The notes beneath the pieces were generated by a model. It did no database searches. It was given only the letters and a program-made list of their open reading frames with translations, and was not told the origin of the DNA. Made by a program: the position numbers and the translations under genes. A stretch of 64,000 bases of DNA from Alloyangia pacifica (lineage in GTDB: Bacteria; Pseudomonadota; Alphaproteobacteria; Rhodobacterales; Rhodobacteraceae): contig NZ_FOZW01000007.1 in NCBI RefSeq assembly GCF_900116195.1, positions 1 through 64,000 on the forward strand, read 5' to 3'. Positions 20,377-28,311 of the stretch are shown here, one piece after another. Position 1 is the first letter of the stretch. Each line of letters begins with the position of its first letter.

Positions 20377-20777
20377 CCGGGCTGGTGCTCAAGCTCGGAC
20401 CGCACGAGCGGCTGCTGATCAACGGCGCGGTGATCGAGAATGGCGACCGCCGCAGCAAGCTATCGATCATGACGCCCGGAGCGAACATCCTGCGGCTCAA
20501 GGATGCCATCCACCCCGAGGAAGCCTGCACCCCGGTGCGCCGCCTGTGCTACACCGCGCAGCTCGTGCTCACCGGCGATGCCCCGCCCGAGGGAACCCGG
20601 GCCCAGCTGCTGCGCAATATCGAGGAGCTGAGCCACATCCTCACCGACCCGGACAGCCGGGCGCTGCTCACCCGCGCCACCGAGGCGCTGCTCGACGCGC
20701 AATATTATCACTGCCTGAAATCGCTTCGCGCCCTGATCCCGCGCGAAGACAGGCTGCTGGCGGCGGGGCGGGCATGA
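20373..20777 (+). CDS. flbT: Flagellin mRNA repressor FlbT
   Basis: Post-transcriptional regulator that in Caulobacter binds the flagellin mRNA leader and lowers its half-life until the hook is finished. 134 residues. Family features seen: LVLKLGPHERLLINGAVIENG at the start (charged, GPHERxxxNGAVI core) and ALLDAQYYHCLKSLRALIPRE near the end. Overlaps flaF upstream and the DUF1217 gene downstream by 4 bases each, so all three should be made together. Confidence 0.94.
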   Translation: MTGLVLKLGPHERLLINGAVIENGDRRSKLSIMTPGANILRLKDAIHPEEACTPVRRLCYTAQLVLTGDAPPEGTRAQLLRNIEELSHILTDPDSRALLTRATEALLDAQYYHCLKSLRALIPREDRLLAAGRA

Positions 20778-21583
20778 GCTTTCAACCCATCATCGTCGGC
20801 ACCGGGCTGGTCGCCTGGCAGTTCCTGCAAAGCACCCGCGAAACCCAGCGTGCCAGTTTCGACAGCAGCCCCGCGCTGGTGCGCGACACCGAGTATTTCG
20901 CCGAGAACATCGGCGCGATCTCCACCGCCGAGGAACTGGTGTCAGACCGCCGCCTGCTGCGGGTCGCCCTCGGTGCCTACGGGCTGCAGGACGATATCGA
21001 CAGCCGCTATTTCATCCGCAAACTTCTGGAAGAGGGCACCACCCAAACAGACGCCCTCGCCAACAAGCTGGCGGATGAGCGCTACAAGGCACTGGCGCGC
21101 GGCTTCGGCTTCGACCGGCCCAACGGTCCGCGCACCACGCTCGACGGGTTCGCCGGGGAAATCATCGGCAAGTTCCGCGCGCAGCAGTTCGAGGTGGCCG
21201 TCGGCGAGCAGGACAATGCCCTGCGCCTTTCACTCTCGCTCCAGCGCAGCCTTCCGGAGCTCGCGGCAGCGAATGTCGCCAATGACACCAAATGGTTCCG
21301 CATCATGGGCAACCAGCCCCTGCGCAGCGTTTTCGAAGGTGCCCTCGGCCTGCCCTCCTCTCTCGGACAGCTCGACATCGATCAACAGCTCGAGGTCTTC
21401 AAGGACAAGGCGGCGAGCAGGTTCGGCACAAACGACATTGCCGAGCTTGCCACGGACAAGACCCTGAACCGGATCGTTCAGACCTACCTTCTGCAGGAGC
21501 AGGTCAAGGATTTCACCGCCGCGGGCACCGGGCAGATCGCGCTGACCCTGCTCATGAACGTGCCCCGCTGGGATGCCCTCTGA
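20774..21583 (+). CDS. DUF1217 flagellar-cluster protein
   Basis: A 269-residue protein of the DUF1217 family found almost only in alphaproteobacterial flagellar clusters. It starts MSFQPIIVGTGLVAWQFLQS. A segment near residues 115-150 (TTLDGFAGEIIGKFRAQQFE) and another near 180-195 (NDTKWFRIMGNQPLRSVFE) match the repeated unit of the family. There is no clear signal peptide or membrane helix; the N-terminal stretch is only weakly hydrophobic. Its place in a four-gene unit with fliC, flaF and flbT suggests a role in filament assembly or its control. The biochemical role is unknown to me. Confidence 0.82.
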   Translation: MSFQPIIVGTGLVAWQFLQSTRETQRASFDSSPALVRDTEYFAENIGAISTAEELVSDRRLLRVALGAYGLQDDIDSRYFIRKLLEEGTTQTDALANKLADERYKALARGFGFDRPNGPRTTLDGFAGEIIGKFRAQQFEVAVGEQDNALRLSLSLQRSLPELAAANVANDTKWFRIMGNQPLRSVFEGALGLPSSLGQLDIDQQLEVFKDKAASRFGTNDIAELATDKTLNRIVQTYLLQEQVKDFTAAGTGQIALTLLMNVPRWDAL

Positions 21584-21640
21584 CTGGGGACCCTTTGACT
21601 GGGAACCCTTTGACCGGGGTCTCTCTGGCCAGGGTTCCTC
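21581..21640. repeat. Four 15-bp tandem repeats at a convergent junction
   Basis: Units TGACTGGGGACCCTT, TGACTGGGAACCCTT, TGACCGGGGTCTCTC and TGGCCAGGGTTCCTC follow each other exactly; a fifth partial TGACAG comes next. The first unit begins with the stop codon of the DUF1217 gene, and the array fills the gap to the fliI stop. The first two units differ at one base, the others more, so the array is ageing. Confidence 0.9.
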
Positions 21641-21655
21641 TGACAGCAGCCGCCG

Positions 21656-23023
21656 CTAACTGGCCTGCCTGTCCCGGCCGCCACGTCGCTCCGAATGGCC
21701 AGCCGCTGCTGCGCGGCGCAGGAGCAACGTCAGCCGCGCAAAAGCCCCCGCCGGCCCTTCGGGCGAGGCTTCGGCAAAGAACCCGTCCAACTCGGGCCAG
21801 ATGCGAATTGCCTGGTCGAGCAGAGGGTCCTCACCGTCGCGGTAGAGACCGGCGCGGATCATCGCCTCCGACCGCGCATAGGCACCGATCAGATGTCGGA
21901 CCTTCAGCAGGATCTCGTTCTCCTCGGGGCTGGCTGCCTCGGGCAGGCTGCGCGAGACCGAGCGCAGAACGTCGATCGCCGGATAGCGCCCGCGTTCCGC
22001 GATGTCCCGGCTGAGCACCGTGTGCCCGTCGAGCACCCCACGCAGAATATCGGCGATCGGCTCCTCCATGTCCGAACCGGCCACCAGCACCGAGAAGACC
22101 GCTGTGATATCGCCGCTGTCCTCCAACCCCGGGCCCGCACGTTCGGCAAGGCGCATGATCTGATGCGCCGTTGAGGCAGGAAATCCCCGCAGCGCCGGCA
22201 GTTCGCCCGCGGCGATCGCCACCTCGCGGTGCGCCTCGGCAAAGCGGGTGATGGAGTCCACCAGGAACAGCACCTGTCGCCCCCGATCGCGAAAATGCTC
22301 GGCGACGGTCATCGCGGCCAGGGCGCAGCGCCGGCGCTCCAGCGGCGAGCGGTCCGAGGTCGCGGCCACGACCACCGCCCGCGCCATGCCCTCGGGCCCC
22401 AGAACGTCATGCACGAAATCATGCAGCTCGCGCCCCCGCTCGCCGACCAGCGCAAGCACGACGACCTCGGCCGCCATGCCGCGCGCCAGCCCGGCCAGCA
22501 GCCGTGACTTGCCCACCCCCGAACCGGCGAACAGCCCGATCCGCTGACCACGCACAATCGGCAGGAGCGTGTCGAAGGCGGCCATGCCGGTTGCCAGCCG
22601 CGCGCCCAGCCCGCGCCGCCGCGCCGCGGGCGGCGGGCTGCCGCGAATCGAGCGCAGCTGCGGCCCCGGGCTGATCGGGGCGCCGTCCAGCGGCTGCCCG
22701 TAAGGGTCGATCACCCGCCCGATCCAGCCATCGGCGGGTGCCAGCCCAGGCGCTCCAAGAACCGCGACGCGGTCCCCTTGCGACACCCCCTCCACCCCAT
22801 CGTCAGGCAGCATGGCGACAAGCTCCTCGCGGATGCGCAGCACCTCGCCCTCGAGAGGTCCGGCCTCGCGCATCAGGCGCAGCCGGTCACCGATCCGGGC
22901 CTTGTGCGCCAATCCGCGCACCCAGATCACCGTTCCCTCGACCGAGCGCACCCGGCCCACCGCGCGCACCGCCTGCACCCCCGCGATGCGCTGGCGCAGC
23001 GAGGCGATCTGGCTCTCTTCCAT
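21656..23023 (-). CDS. fliI: Flagellum-specific ATPase FliI
   Basis: Hexameric ATPase of the flagellar type III export apparatus, homologous to F1 beta. 455 residues. Walker A is AGSGVGKS (166-173), an RLLAGLARG helix follows, Walker B is QVLFLVDSITRFAEAHRE, and ALVGERGRELHDFV and PALRGFPAST are family landmarks. The C-terminal Arg-rich tail is longer than needed and ends near the tandem repeat. It is separated from its usual partners fliH and fliJ; a FliJ-like gene is 5 kb away. Divergent from flgB across 85 bp with a CtrA-like box. Confidence 0.96.
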   Translation of the reverse strand: MEESQIASLRQRIAGVQAVRAVGRVRSVEGTVIWVRGLAHKARIGDRLRLMREAGPLEGEVLRIREELVAMLPDDGVEGVSQGDRVAVLGAPGLAPADGWIGRVIDPYGQPLDGAPISPGPQLRSIRGSPPPAARRRGLGARLATGMAAFDTLLPIVRGQRIGLFAGSGVGKSRLLAGLARGMAAEVVVLALVGERGRELHDFVHDVLGPEGMARAVVVAATSDRSPLERRRCALAAMTVAEHFRDRGRQVLFLVDSITRFAEAHREVAIAAGELPALRGFPASTAHQIMRLAERAGPGLEDSGDITAVFSVLVAGSDMEEPIADILRGVLDGHTVLSRDIAERGRYPAIDVLRSVSRSLPEAASPEENEILLKVRHLIGAYARSEAMIRAGLYRDGEDPLLDQAIRIWPELDGFFAEASPEGPAGAFARLTLLLRRAAAAGHSERRGGRDRQAS

Positions 23024-23070
23024 CGGGCGATCCCTTCCTCAGGTTCAAACCATTTCTAAAGGAATCGCCG

Positions 23071-23085
23071 TTAAGCCTTGGTTGA
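23071..23085. promoter_or_regulatory. CtrA-like box between fliI and flgB
   Basis: TTAA-N7-TTGA, 7 of 8 fixed bases of the CtrA consensus. It lies 48 bp before fliI and only 23 bp before flgB, so a role at fliI or repression of flgB is easier to picture than activation of flgB. Confidence 0.45.
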
Positions 23086-23108
23086 AACCAATCGAGGGAG
23101 AAGCCCCG

Positions 23109-23501
23109 ATGTTCCAGACCCTGGATGTGTTCCGCACTGCAATGGCCATGGCCCGCCACGCCGGCGCCGCCCAGGCGGCGAGCGCGCAGAACATCGCCAA
23201 TGCCGATACGCCCGGCTATCGCGGCGTCGATCTGCCGGACTTCACCGACACGCTTGACCAGACCGGCGGCGCAATGCGCGTCACGCGGGCCGGTCATCTT
23301 GGTGGTCATCTTGGCGCCCGGTCGCTCTCGGCGCAGCCCCCCGAGTTCGTCGAACGGCGCGGGACCGAGGACCCCAACGGCAACACCGTCTCGATCGAGG
23401 TCGAGATGCTCGGTGCCGTGGATGCCCAGCGCGCCCACGAGCGCGCCCTGTCCATTTACCGATCGAACCTCACCTTGCTGCGGGCCAGCCTCGGCACCTG
23501 A
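23109..23501 (+). CDS. flgB: Flagellar proximal rod protein
   Basis: Proximal rod subunit, 130 residues. The conserved N terminus of rod/hook proteins is seen as AQNIANADTPGYRGVDLPDF; the C terminus (about 90-130) gives VSIEVEMLGAVDAQRAHERA, helical as expected for the D0 coiled coil. It opens the plus-strand unit flgB-flgC-fliE-fliQ-flgF-flgG-flgA-flgH-fliL. ATG at 23109 with GAGGGAGAAG just upstream; the longer frame overlaps fliI and is discarded. Confidence 0.94.
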   Translation: MFQTLDVFRTAMAMARHAGAAQAASAQNIANADTPGYRGVDLPDFTDTLDQTGGAMRVTRAGHLGGHLGARSLSAQPPEFVERRGTEDPNGNTVSIEVEMLGAVDAQRAHERALSIYRSNLTLLRASLGT

Positions 23502-23549
23502 TGTGCCCGGCAGCCGATGGGTTCCGGCATCCGATGAAAGGAGCAGCAG

Positions 23550-23942
23550 ATGAGCGCCTTTTCCGACGCACTCTCCGTCACCTCGAGCGGGCTCAAAGCG
23601 CAATCCCAGCGCCTGCGGACCCTCGCCGAGAATATCGCCAATGCCGACACCCCCGGCTACCGGCGCAAGACCATTCCTTTCACCTCGCAGCCCGAAAGCA
23701 GTTCCGAGCTGACCCGCGTCGTGCCGGGCAAGGTATCCCTGGACCGCAAGGAGCTGGCGCAGATCTACGATCCCGGCCACCCGCTCGCCGACGGAAGCGG
23801 CCACTACCTCGGCTCCAATGTCGACCTGTTGATCGAGCTTGCCGATGCCCGCGAAGCCCAGCGCAGCTACGAGGCCAATCTCAAGATGTTCGAACAGACA
23901 CGGCAGATGTCCTCGGGCCTGCTCGACCTGCTGCGCAGGTGA
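23550..23942 (+). CDS. flgC: Flagellar proximal rod protein
   Basis: Proximal rod subunit that interacts with FlgB and FlgF. 130 residues. The N-terminal motif is LAENIANADTPGYRRKTIPF, almost identical in pattern to FlgB next door. The C-terminal helix is VDLLIELADAREAQRSYEAN followed by LKMFEQTRQMSSGLLDLLR, typical of FlgC. AAAGGAG lies 8-14 bases before the ATG. 48 bp after flgB. Confidence 0.94.
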   Translation: MSAFSDALSVTSSGLKAQSQRLRTLAENIANADTPGYRRKTIPFTSQPESSSELTRVVPGKVSLDRKELAQIYDPGHPLADGSGHYLGSNVDLLIELADAREAQRSYEANLKMFEQTRQMSSGLLDLLRR

Positions 23943-23992
23943 CGCATGGCCCTGACCACTCGCTTTTCCACGCAACGTGAAAGGAATTCAGA

Positions 23993-24283
23993 ATGGATGT
24001 CCGATCGCTCTTCGCCGCGCAGCAATACGCGGCGTCCCGCCCCGCCATGGAGCCGGAACCCGACAGCCGCGGCGCCGGTGCCCGGCTTGCCGGCGCCGCC
24101 CGCGACTTTGCCGCGACCCTCACCGAAAGCGAGGAGATATCCGACGCGGCAATGACCGGCGATGCCGACCCGCACGCACTGGTACAGGCCCTCGCCCAGT
24201 CCGAGCTGGCGGTCGAGACGGTGGTGACCCTGCGCAACAAGGTGGTCGAGGCCTATCAGGAACTGCTGCGGATGCCGGTCTGA
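23993..24283 (+). CDS. fliE: Flagellar hook-basal body complex protein FliE
   Basis: Small protein joining the MS ring to the rod and needed for export of later rod parts. 96 residues. The C-terminal half holds the FliE signature: DPHALVQALAQSELAVETVV then TLRNKVVEAYQELLRMPV. The Ala/Gly-rich N-terminal half is variable as usual. AAAGGAAT precedes the start. It lies directly before fliQ (3 bp). Confidence 0.93.
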   Translation: MDVRSLFAAQQYAASRPAMEPEPDSRGAGARLAGAARDFAATLTESEEISDAAMTGDADPHALVQALAQSELAVETVVTLRNKVVEAYQELLRMPV

Positions 24284-24286
24284 GCC

Positions 24287-24556
24287 ATGCTGACCGAAAC
24301 CCTTTTCTTCGACACGCTGCGACAGGGCCTCTGGGTCGCGACGGTGACCTCCCTGCCGATCCTCACCGCCGCACTTCTCGCCGGGGTCGGGGTCGGCCTG
24401 TTCCAGGCGCTGACCTCGATCCAGGAAATGACCCTGACCTTCGTGCCCAAGCTGCTCGCCATCGTCGTCACCTTCTGGATGTCCATGAGCTTCATGACCG
24501 AGACGCTGATCACCTTCTACCAGTCCCGCGTCATCCCGATGATCACCGGAGGCTGA
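24287..24556 (+). CDS. fliQ: Flagellar export gate protein FliQ
   Basis: Inner-membrane part of the FliPQR export gate, 89 residues with two hydrophobic helices (about 14-38 and 50-75). Family landmarks: TLRQGLWVATVTSLPILTAA, then GLFQALTSIQEMTLTFVPK. fliP is not in the window; fliR and flhB are encoded at 28.3-30.2 kb on the other strand. The coding frame lies 1 bp before flgF. Confidence 0.95.
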   Translation: MLTETLFFDTLRQGLWVATVTSLPILTAALLAGVGVGLFQALTSIQEMTLTFVPKLLAIVVTFWMSMSFMTETLITFYQSRVIPMITGG

Positions 24557-24557
24557 G

Positions 24558-25265
24558 ATGGAAACCGCTGGCTATACCGTCCTATCCCGCCAGAGCGGCC
24601 TGATGCGCGAGCTGCAGCTCATCGCCAACAATGTCGCCAACGCCAACACCACGGGCTACCGGCAGCAGGGGCTGATCTTCTCCGAATACATCCGCGCGAC
24701 GGATCGCGGCGGATCGGTCTCGATGAGCGCCGCACATGTGCGCGACAGCTCCTTCGTCCAAGGCGCGATCACCCGCACCGGCGCCTCCCTCGACCTGGCA
24801 ATCGAGGGGGACGGGTTCTTCACCGTCCAGACCCCGGCGGGCGAGCGGCTCACCCGCAGTGGCGCCTTCACCACCAGCGCCCAAGGCGACCTGGTCACCC
24901 ATGACGGCCACCCGGTGCTCAGCGCCGGGGGCGGGCCGGTCTTCGTACCTCCGGGCCAGCTCGCGGTCGCCCGCGACGGCACGCTCAGCAGCGACGGCAC
25001 GCCCGTCGGCCAGATCGGGCTCGTCCGACCGCCCGACGCCGGAGCCCTGGAGCGCGAGGGGGCCACCCTCTTCCGCGCCCCGGATGGGACGGAACCCGTC
25101 GAGAATCCAAAAATAATCCAGGGCGCGCTGGAATCGTCAAACGTCGATCCGATCCTGCAACTGGCCCGACTGATCGAGGTCCAGCGTGCCTACGAGCTGG
25201 GTCAGACCTTCCTCGACCGCGAGGATGAACGCCAGCGCACCGCCATCAAGACCCTGTTCACCTGA
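24558..25265 (+). CDS. flgF: Flagellar proximal rod protein FlgF
   Basis: Rod protein between the FlgBC segment and FlgG. 235 residues. The N-terminal rod motif LQLIANNVANANTTGYRQQG is present, then LDLAIEGDGFFTVQTPAGER, and a C-terminal LARLIEVQRAYELGQTFLD that fits FlgF/FlgG. It is shorter than FlgG and keeps the FlgF-type METAGYTVLSRQSGL start, which decides between the two. Starts 1 base after the fliQ stop. Confidence 0.93.
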   Translation: METAGYTVLSRQSGLMRELQLIANNVANANTTGYRQQGLIFSEYIRATDRGGSVSMSAAHVRDSSFVQGAITRTGASLDLAIEGDGFFTVQTPAGERLTRSGAFTTSAQGDLVTHDGHPVLSAGGGPVFVPPGQLAVARDGTLSSDGTPVGQIGLVRPPDAGALEREGATLFRAPDGTEPVENPKIIQGALESSNVDPILQLARLIEVQRAYELGQTFLDREDERQRTAIKTLFT

Positions 25266-25338
25266 CCCCGCACCAGCGTCCAGACCTGACCCGAACCATC
25301 CACAGTGAAAGACAAGTCATCAGACAAGGAGGCCCCCA

Positions 25339-26124
25339 ATGCGCGCCCTGAAAATCGCCGCCACCGGCATGAGTGCCCAGCAGATGCGGGTCGAGGTGAT
25401 CTCGCACAACCTCTCGAACATGAGCACCACGGGCTACAATGCCCGCCGTGCCGAATTTGCCGACCTGCACTACCAGCAGTTGCACCGCGCGGGCACAATC
25501 AGCGCCTCGGACGGCACCATGTTGCCCACCGGCGTGCAGCTCGGCCTTGGGGTGCGCCCCGCGGCGGTCTCCGTCAATCTCGCGCAAGGCAGTTCCTCGG
25601 CCACGGGGGCCGATCTCGACCTCGCCATCGAGGGCAAGGGCTATCTCGAGGTCACGCTGCCTTCGGGCCTGCCGGGCTACACCCGCGACGGCGCGCTGAA
25701 ACGCAGCGCGGAGGGGCTCATCGTCACCTCCGAAGGCCTTCCCGTCGCGCCCGAGATCACCATTCCCGAGGATGCCAAGAGCATCTCGATCAACCCCCAG
25801 GGCGAGGTCTACGCCTATTTCGACAATGCGGTGGCGGCGCAGCTGCTCGGCCAGTTCACCATCACCGGCTTCACCAACCCGCGCGGGCTGGAGGCGATCG
25901 GCAGCAACCTCTTCACCGAGACCGAAGCCTCGGGTCCGCCACTGCAGGGCACCGCCGGGATCGAAGGGCTGGGCATGCTGCGCCAGGGCTACCTCGAGGA
26001 AAGCAGCGTCGATCCGATCTACGAGATCACGGAGCTGATCGAGGCACAGCGCGGCTACGAGCTCAATTCGAAGGTGATCACCACGGCGGACCAGATGCTC
26101 GCAGCCACGGTGCAGGTACGCTGA
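25339..26124 (+). CDS. flgG: Flagellar distal rod protein
   Basis: Distal rod subunit, 261 residues as in other species. MRALKIAATGMSAQQMRVEV and SHNLSNMSTTGYNARRAEF are textbook FlgG N-terminal features; LDLAIEGKGYLEVTLPSG and the C-terminal ELIEAQRGYELNSKVITTAD complete the family pattern. Preceded by AAGGAGG. 73 bp after flgF; flgA begins 2 bp after its stop. Confidence 0.96.
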   Translation: MRALKIAATGMSAQQMRVEVISHNLSNMSTTGYNARRAEFADLHYQQLHRAGTISASDGTMLPTGVQLGLGVRPAAVSVNLAQGSSSATGADLDLAIEGKGYLEVTLPSGLPGYTRDGALKRSAEGLIVTSEGLPVAPEITIPEDAKSISINPQGEVYAYFDNAVAAQLLGQFTITGFTNPRGLEAIGSNLFTETEASGPPLQGTAGIEGLGMLRQGYLEESSVDPIYEITELIEAQRGYELNSKVITTADQMLAATVQVR

Positions 26125-26126
26125 TC

Positions 26127-26546
26127 ATGCGGCGCGCTCTGCTCCTGCTGATGCTCGTCGCCCCGCCCGCCGGGGCCGAGATCGTCGTTGCCACCCGCAC
26201 CATTCGCGCGCAGGAGGTCATTGCCCCCGAGGCCGTCCGTGTGGCTGCGCGCGAGGCCGAGGGCGCGGCCAGAACGCTGGAGGCGGTGGTCGGCCGCGAG
26301 ACCCGTGTCGCCGTTTACGCCGGCCAGCCACTGATGACCGCGCAGCTTGCCGAACCCGCACTGGTGGAGCGCAATCAGCTGGTCGAACTGATCTACACCC
26401 ACGCAGGGCTGCGCATCGCCACCGAGGGCCGCGCCCTGTCCCGTGGCAGCGCCGGTGATCGGATCCGCGTGATGAACCTGTCCTCTCGCAACCTTCTCGT
26501 CGGCATCATCGAGCCCGGCGGCAAAGTCGATGTCTCGCCGGAGTAA
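26127..26546 (+). CDS. flgA: Flagellar P-ring assembly chaperone
   Basis: Periplasmic chaperone for P-ring formation, 139 residues (short for FlgA, common in alphaproteobacteria). N-terminal signal peptide MRRALLLLMLVAPPAGA. The SAF-like core has VVATRTIRAQEVIAPEAV and YAGQPLMTAQL, then the C-terminal domain ends NLSSRNLLVGIIEPGG. The ATG at 26127 is set by the signal peptide and by the flgG stop 2 bp upstream. It works with FlgI, encoded on the opposite strand at 36.6-37.7 kb. Confidence 0.92.
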   Translation: MRRALLLLMLVAPPAGAEIVVATRTIRAQEVIAPEAVRVAAREAEGAARTLEAVVGRETRVAVYAGQPLMTAQLAEPALVERNQLVELIYTHAGLRIATEGRALSRGSAGDRIRVMNLSSRNLLVGIIEPGGKVDVSPE

Positions 26547-26549
26547 GCC

Positions 26550-27278
26550 ATGATCTGTCGGTTCATCCTGTTCTTCGGCCTGCTGGGTCTCGCCGCCTGC
26601 ACACGGTTCGATCACCTCGGCAAACCGCCCAGTTTCACCCCGAAGGAAACCGGTGCGGAACATGCGGCAATGGCCTATTCCTCGGCCGCGGACCCCGGCC
26701 TGCCGCTGCGGGTGACCGATCACGCTTCGCTCTGGAGCGGCGCGCGTGGCTCGCTGCTCGGCGATCGCCGCGCCATGCGCGCCGGCGACATCCTCACCGT
26801 GGTGATCGAGATCGACGAACGCGCGGAGATCTCCAATTCCACCGACCGCTCGCGCTCGGGGTCCGAGAGCCTCGGCATCCCCGAGTTTCTCGGCTACCCG
26901 CAGCGCCACGAGGCGACGATGACCGACGGCACCTCGCTGGCCACGGCGGTAGACATCAGCAGCGCCAGCAGCGCCAGCGGCGACGGGTCGGTCAAGCGCA
27001 ACGAAAAACTGACGCTGCGCGTCGCCGCGACGGTCACCAAGATCCTGCCCAACGGCGTGCTCGAAATCTCCGGCCTGCAGGAGGTGCGGGTCAATTTCGA
27101 GATGCGCGAACTGCTCGTCTCCGGTTTCGTGCGGCCCGAGGACATCTCGCGCCAGAACGAGATCACTTACGACAAGATCGCCTCGGCGCGGGTCTCCTAC
27201 GGCGGGCGCGGCCAGATCAGCGACATGCAGCAGCCCCGCTACGGCCAGCAGGCGCTCGACGTGATCCTGCCGTTCTAA
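26550..27278 (+). CDS. flgH: Flagellar L-ring lipoprotein
   Basis: Outer-membrane ring subunit, 242 residues. Signal peptide with lipobox LAAC (lipidated Cys17). Core landmarks: ASLWSGARGSLLGDRRAMRAGDILTVVIEIDE, and the C-terminal RQNEITYDKIASARVSYGG then GRGQISDMQQPRYGQQ. Placed between flgA and fliL, 3 bp after flgA. It forms the L/P bushing with FlgI. Confidence 0.96.
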   Translation: MICRFILFFGLLGLAACTRFDHLGKPPSFTPKETGAEHAAMAYSSAADPGLPLRVTDHASLWSGARGSLLGDRRAMRAGDILTVVIEIDERAEISNSTDRSRSGSESLGIPEFLGYPQRHEATMTDGTSLATAVDISSASSASGDGSVKRNEKLTLRVAATVTKILPNGVLEISGLQEVRVNFEMRELLVSGFVRPEDISRQNEITYDKIASARVSYGGRGQISDMQQPRYGQQALDVILPF

Positions 27279-27288
27279 GGACGCTTTG

Positions 27289-27861
27289 GTGAAAAAACTT
27301 CTCCCCCTCCTTCTCGCACTCATCGGCACCGGCGCGGGCATCGGAGCCGGGCTCTTCCTTGCGCCTGGCACCGGCGGCGACGATCATGCCTCCGGGACCG
27401 GCGCCGAGGCTTCGGCGCATGACGCCGCCCCTCCCGACGACGGCACCGGCGCGGAGGGCCACGGTGCACCGGCCGATCACGGGTCGGCAGTTTCGGCAGG
27501 CGCGGATCACGGCGACGCTGCCGAAGGGCACGGCGCAGAGACGGAATTCGTCAAACTCAACAACCAGTTCGTCGTGCCGGTGGTGGCGGACTCGCGGGTC
27601 GTCGCACTGGTCGTTCTGGCGATCTCGCTCGAGGTCACCGCCGGCAGCGCCGCCGGCGTCTTCGAGGAAGAGCCGAAACTCCGGGACAGCTTCCTGCGCA
27701 CGCTCTTCGACCACGCCAATATCGGCGGGTTCGACGGCAATTTCACCGAGACGCCGCGCATGGACGCGCTGCGCCGGGTGCTCTTTGAAGCCGCCCGCAA
27801 CGCGCTCGGCGCGCGGGTAAAGAACGTGCTGATCACGGATATCGCCCGGCAGGACAACTGA
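27289..27861 (+). CDS. fliL: FliL-like flagellar basal body protein
   Basis: Inner-membrane protein of the stator region, 190 residues if it starts at the GTG at 27289; a TTG one codon earlier is possible. AAGG at 27277-27280 fits the GTG better. One N-terminal membrane helix (about residues 3-22, KKLLPLLLALIGTGAGIGAG) precedes a Gly/His/Ala/Asp-rich linker (about 25-85) and a periplasmic domain with FVKLNNQFVVPVV and the C-terminal LGARVKNVLITDIARQD. The linker is unusually rich in HGA/GAD motifs. It closes the plus-strand unit and is convergent with the FliJ-like gene 6 bp away. Confidence 0.82.
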   Translation: MKKLLPLLLALIGTGAGIGAGLFLAPGTGGDDHASGTGAEASAHDAAPPDDGTGAEGHGAPADHGSAVSAGADHGDAAEGHGAETEFVKLNNQFVVPVVADSRVVALVVLAISLEVTAGSAAGVFEEEPKLRDSFLRTLFDHANIGGFDGNFTETPRMDALRRVLFEAARNALGARVKNVLITDIARQDN

Positions 27862-27867
27862 AGCATC

Positions 27868-28311
27868 TCAAAGCCCCGGCTCTCCGTCCTCATCCGCCCG
27901 CCACATCCGGAGCGCCGCGAGGTTTTCGAGACCGCGTTCGTCTGCCGCGAGCCGGCGGTCCGCCCTTGCCTTGCGGACAGATTCGACGATGCGGCGGGCG
28001 GCCTCTTCACGGGAAAAGGCATCCCGAGCCAGAGCGCCGCTATATCCCTGTCGCGCCCGCGCCTCGGCGATGCCGAGCTGGAGCGCGGTGCGCCGGCGCT
28101 GCAGTTCGCCCTGCCAGAGCATTCCCATCCCAAGCATCTGGTGCGCCCCCAGGCGGAGGCCATCCACCAGCGCATCACGGCGCAGCCCATCGATGGCGTC
28201 GCGCCCGGCCCGCAGGGCCCTTTCGGCTTCCAGGTCGCGCCGGTAGAGGCTCAGCGCCCGCTCCCGGAGAAGCGCGGCGATGCGCAGCAGGTCCGTCTCG
28301 GCTCCGCTCAT
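27868..28311 (-). CDS. FliJ-like flagellar protein
   Basis: A 147-residue Arg/Ala/Glu-rich protein predicted to be a long helical hairpin (about residues 8-125). FliJ is the coiled-coil stalk protein of the export ATPase, and size, charge pattern and position after flhB all fit. Sequence motifs are weak, so the name is tentative. The start is set at 28311, where its ATG overlaps the flhB stop by 4 bases (ATGA); a GTG 5 codons earlier is less likely. Confidence 0.6.
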   Translation of the reverse strand: MSGAETDLLRIAALLRERALSLYRRDLEAERALRAGRDAIDGLRRDALVDGLRLGAHQMLGMGMLWQGELQRRRTALQLGIAEARARQGYSGALARDAFSREEAARRIVESVRKARADRRLAADERGLENLAALRMWRADEDGEPGL

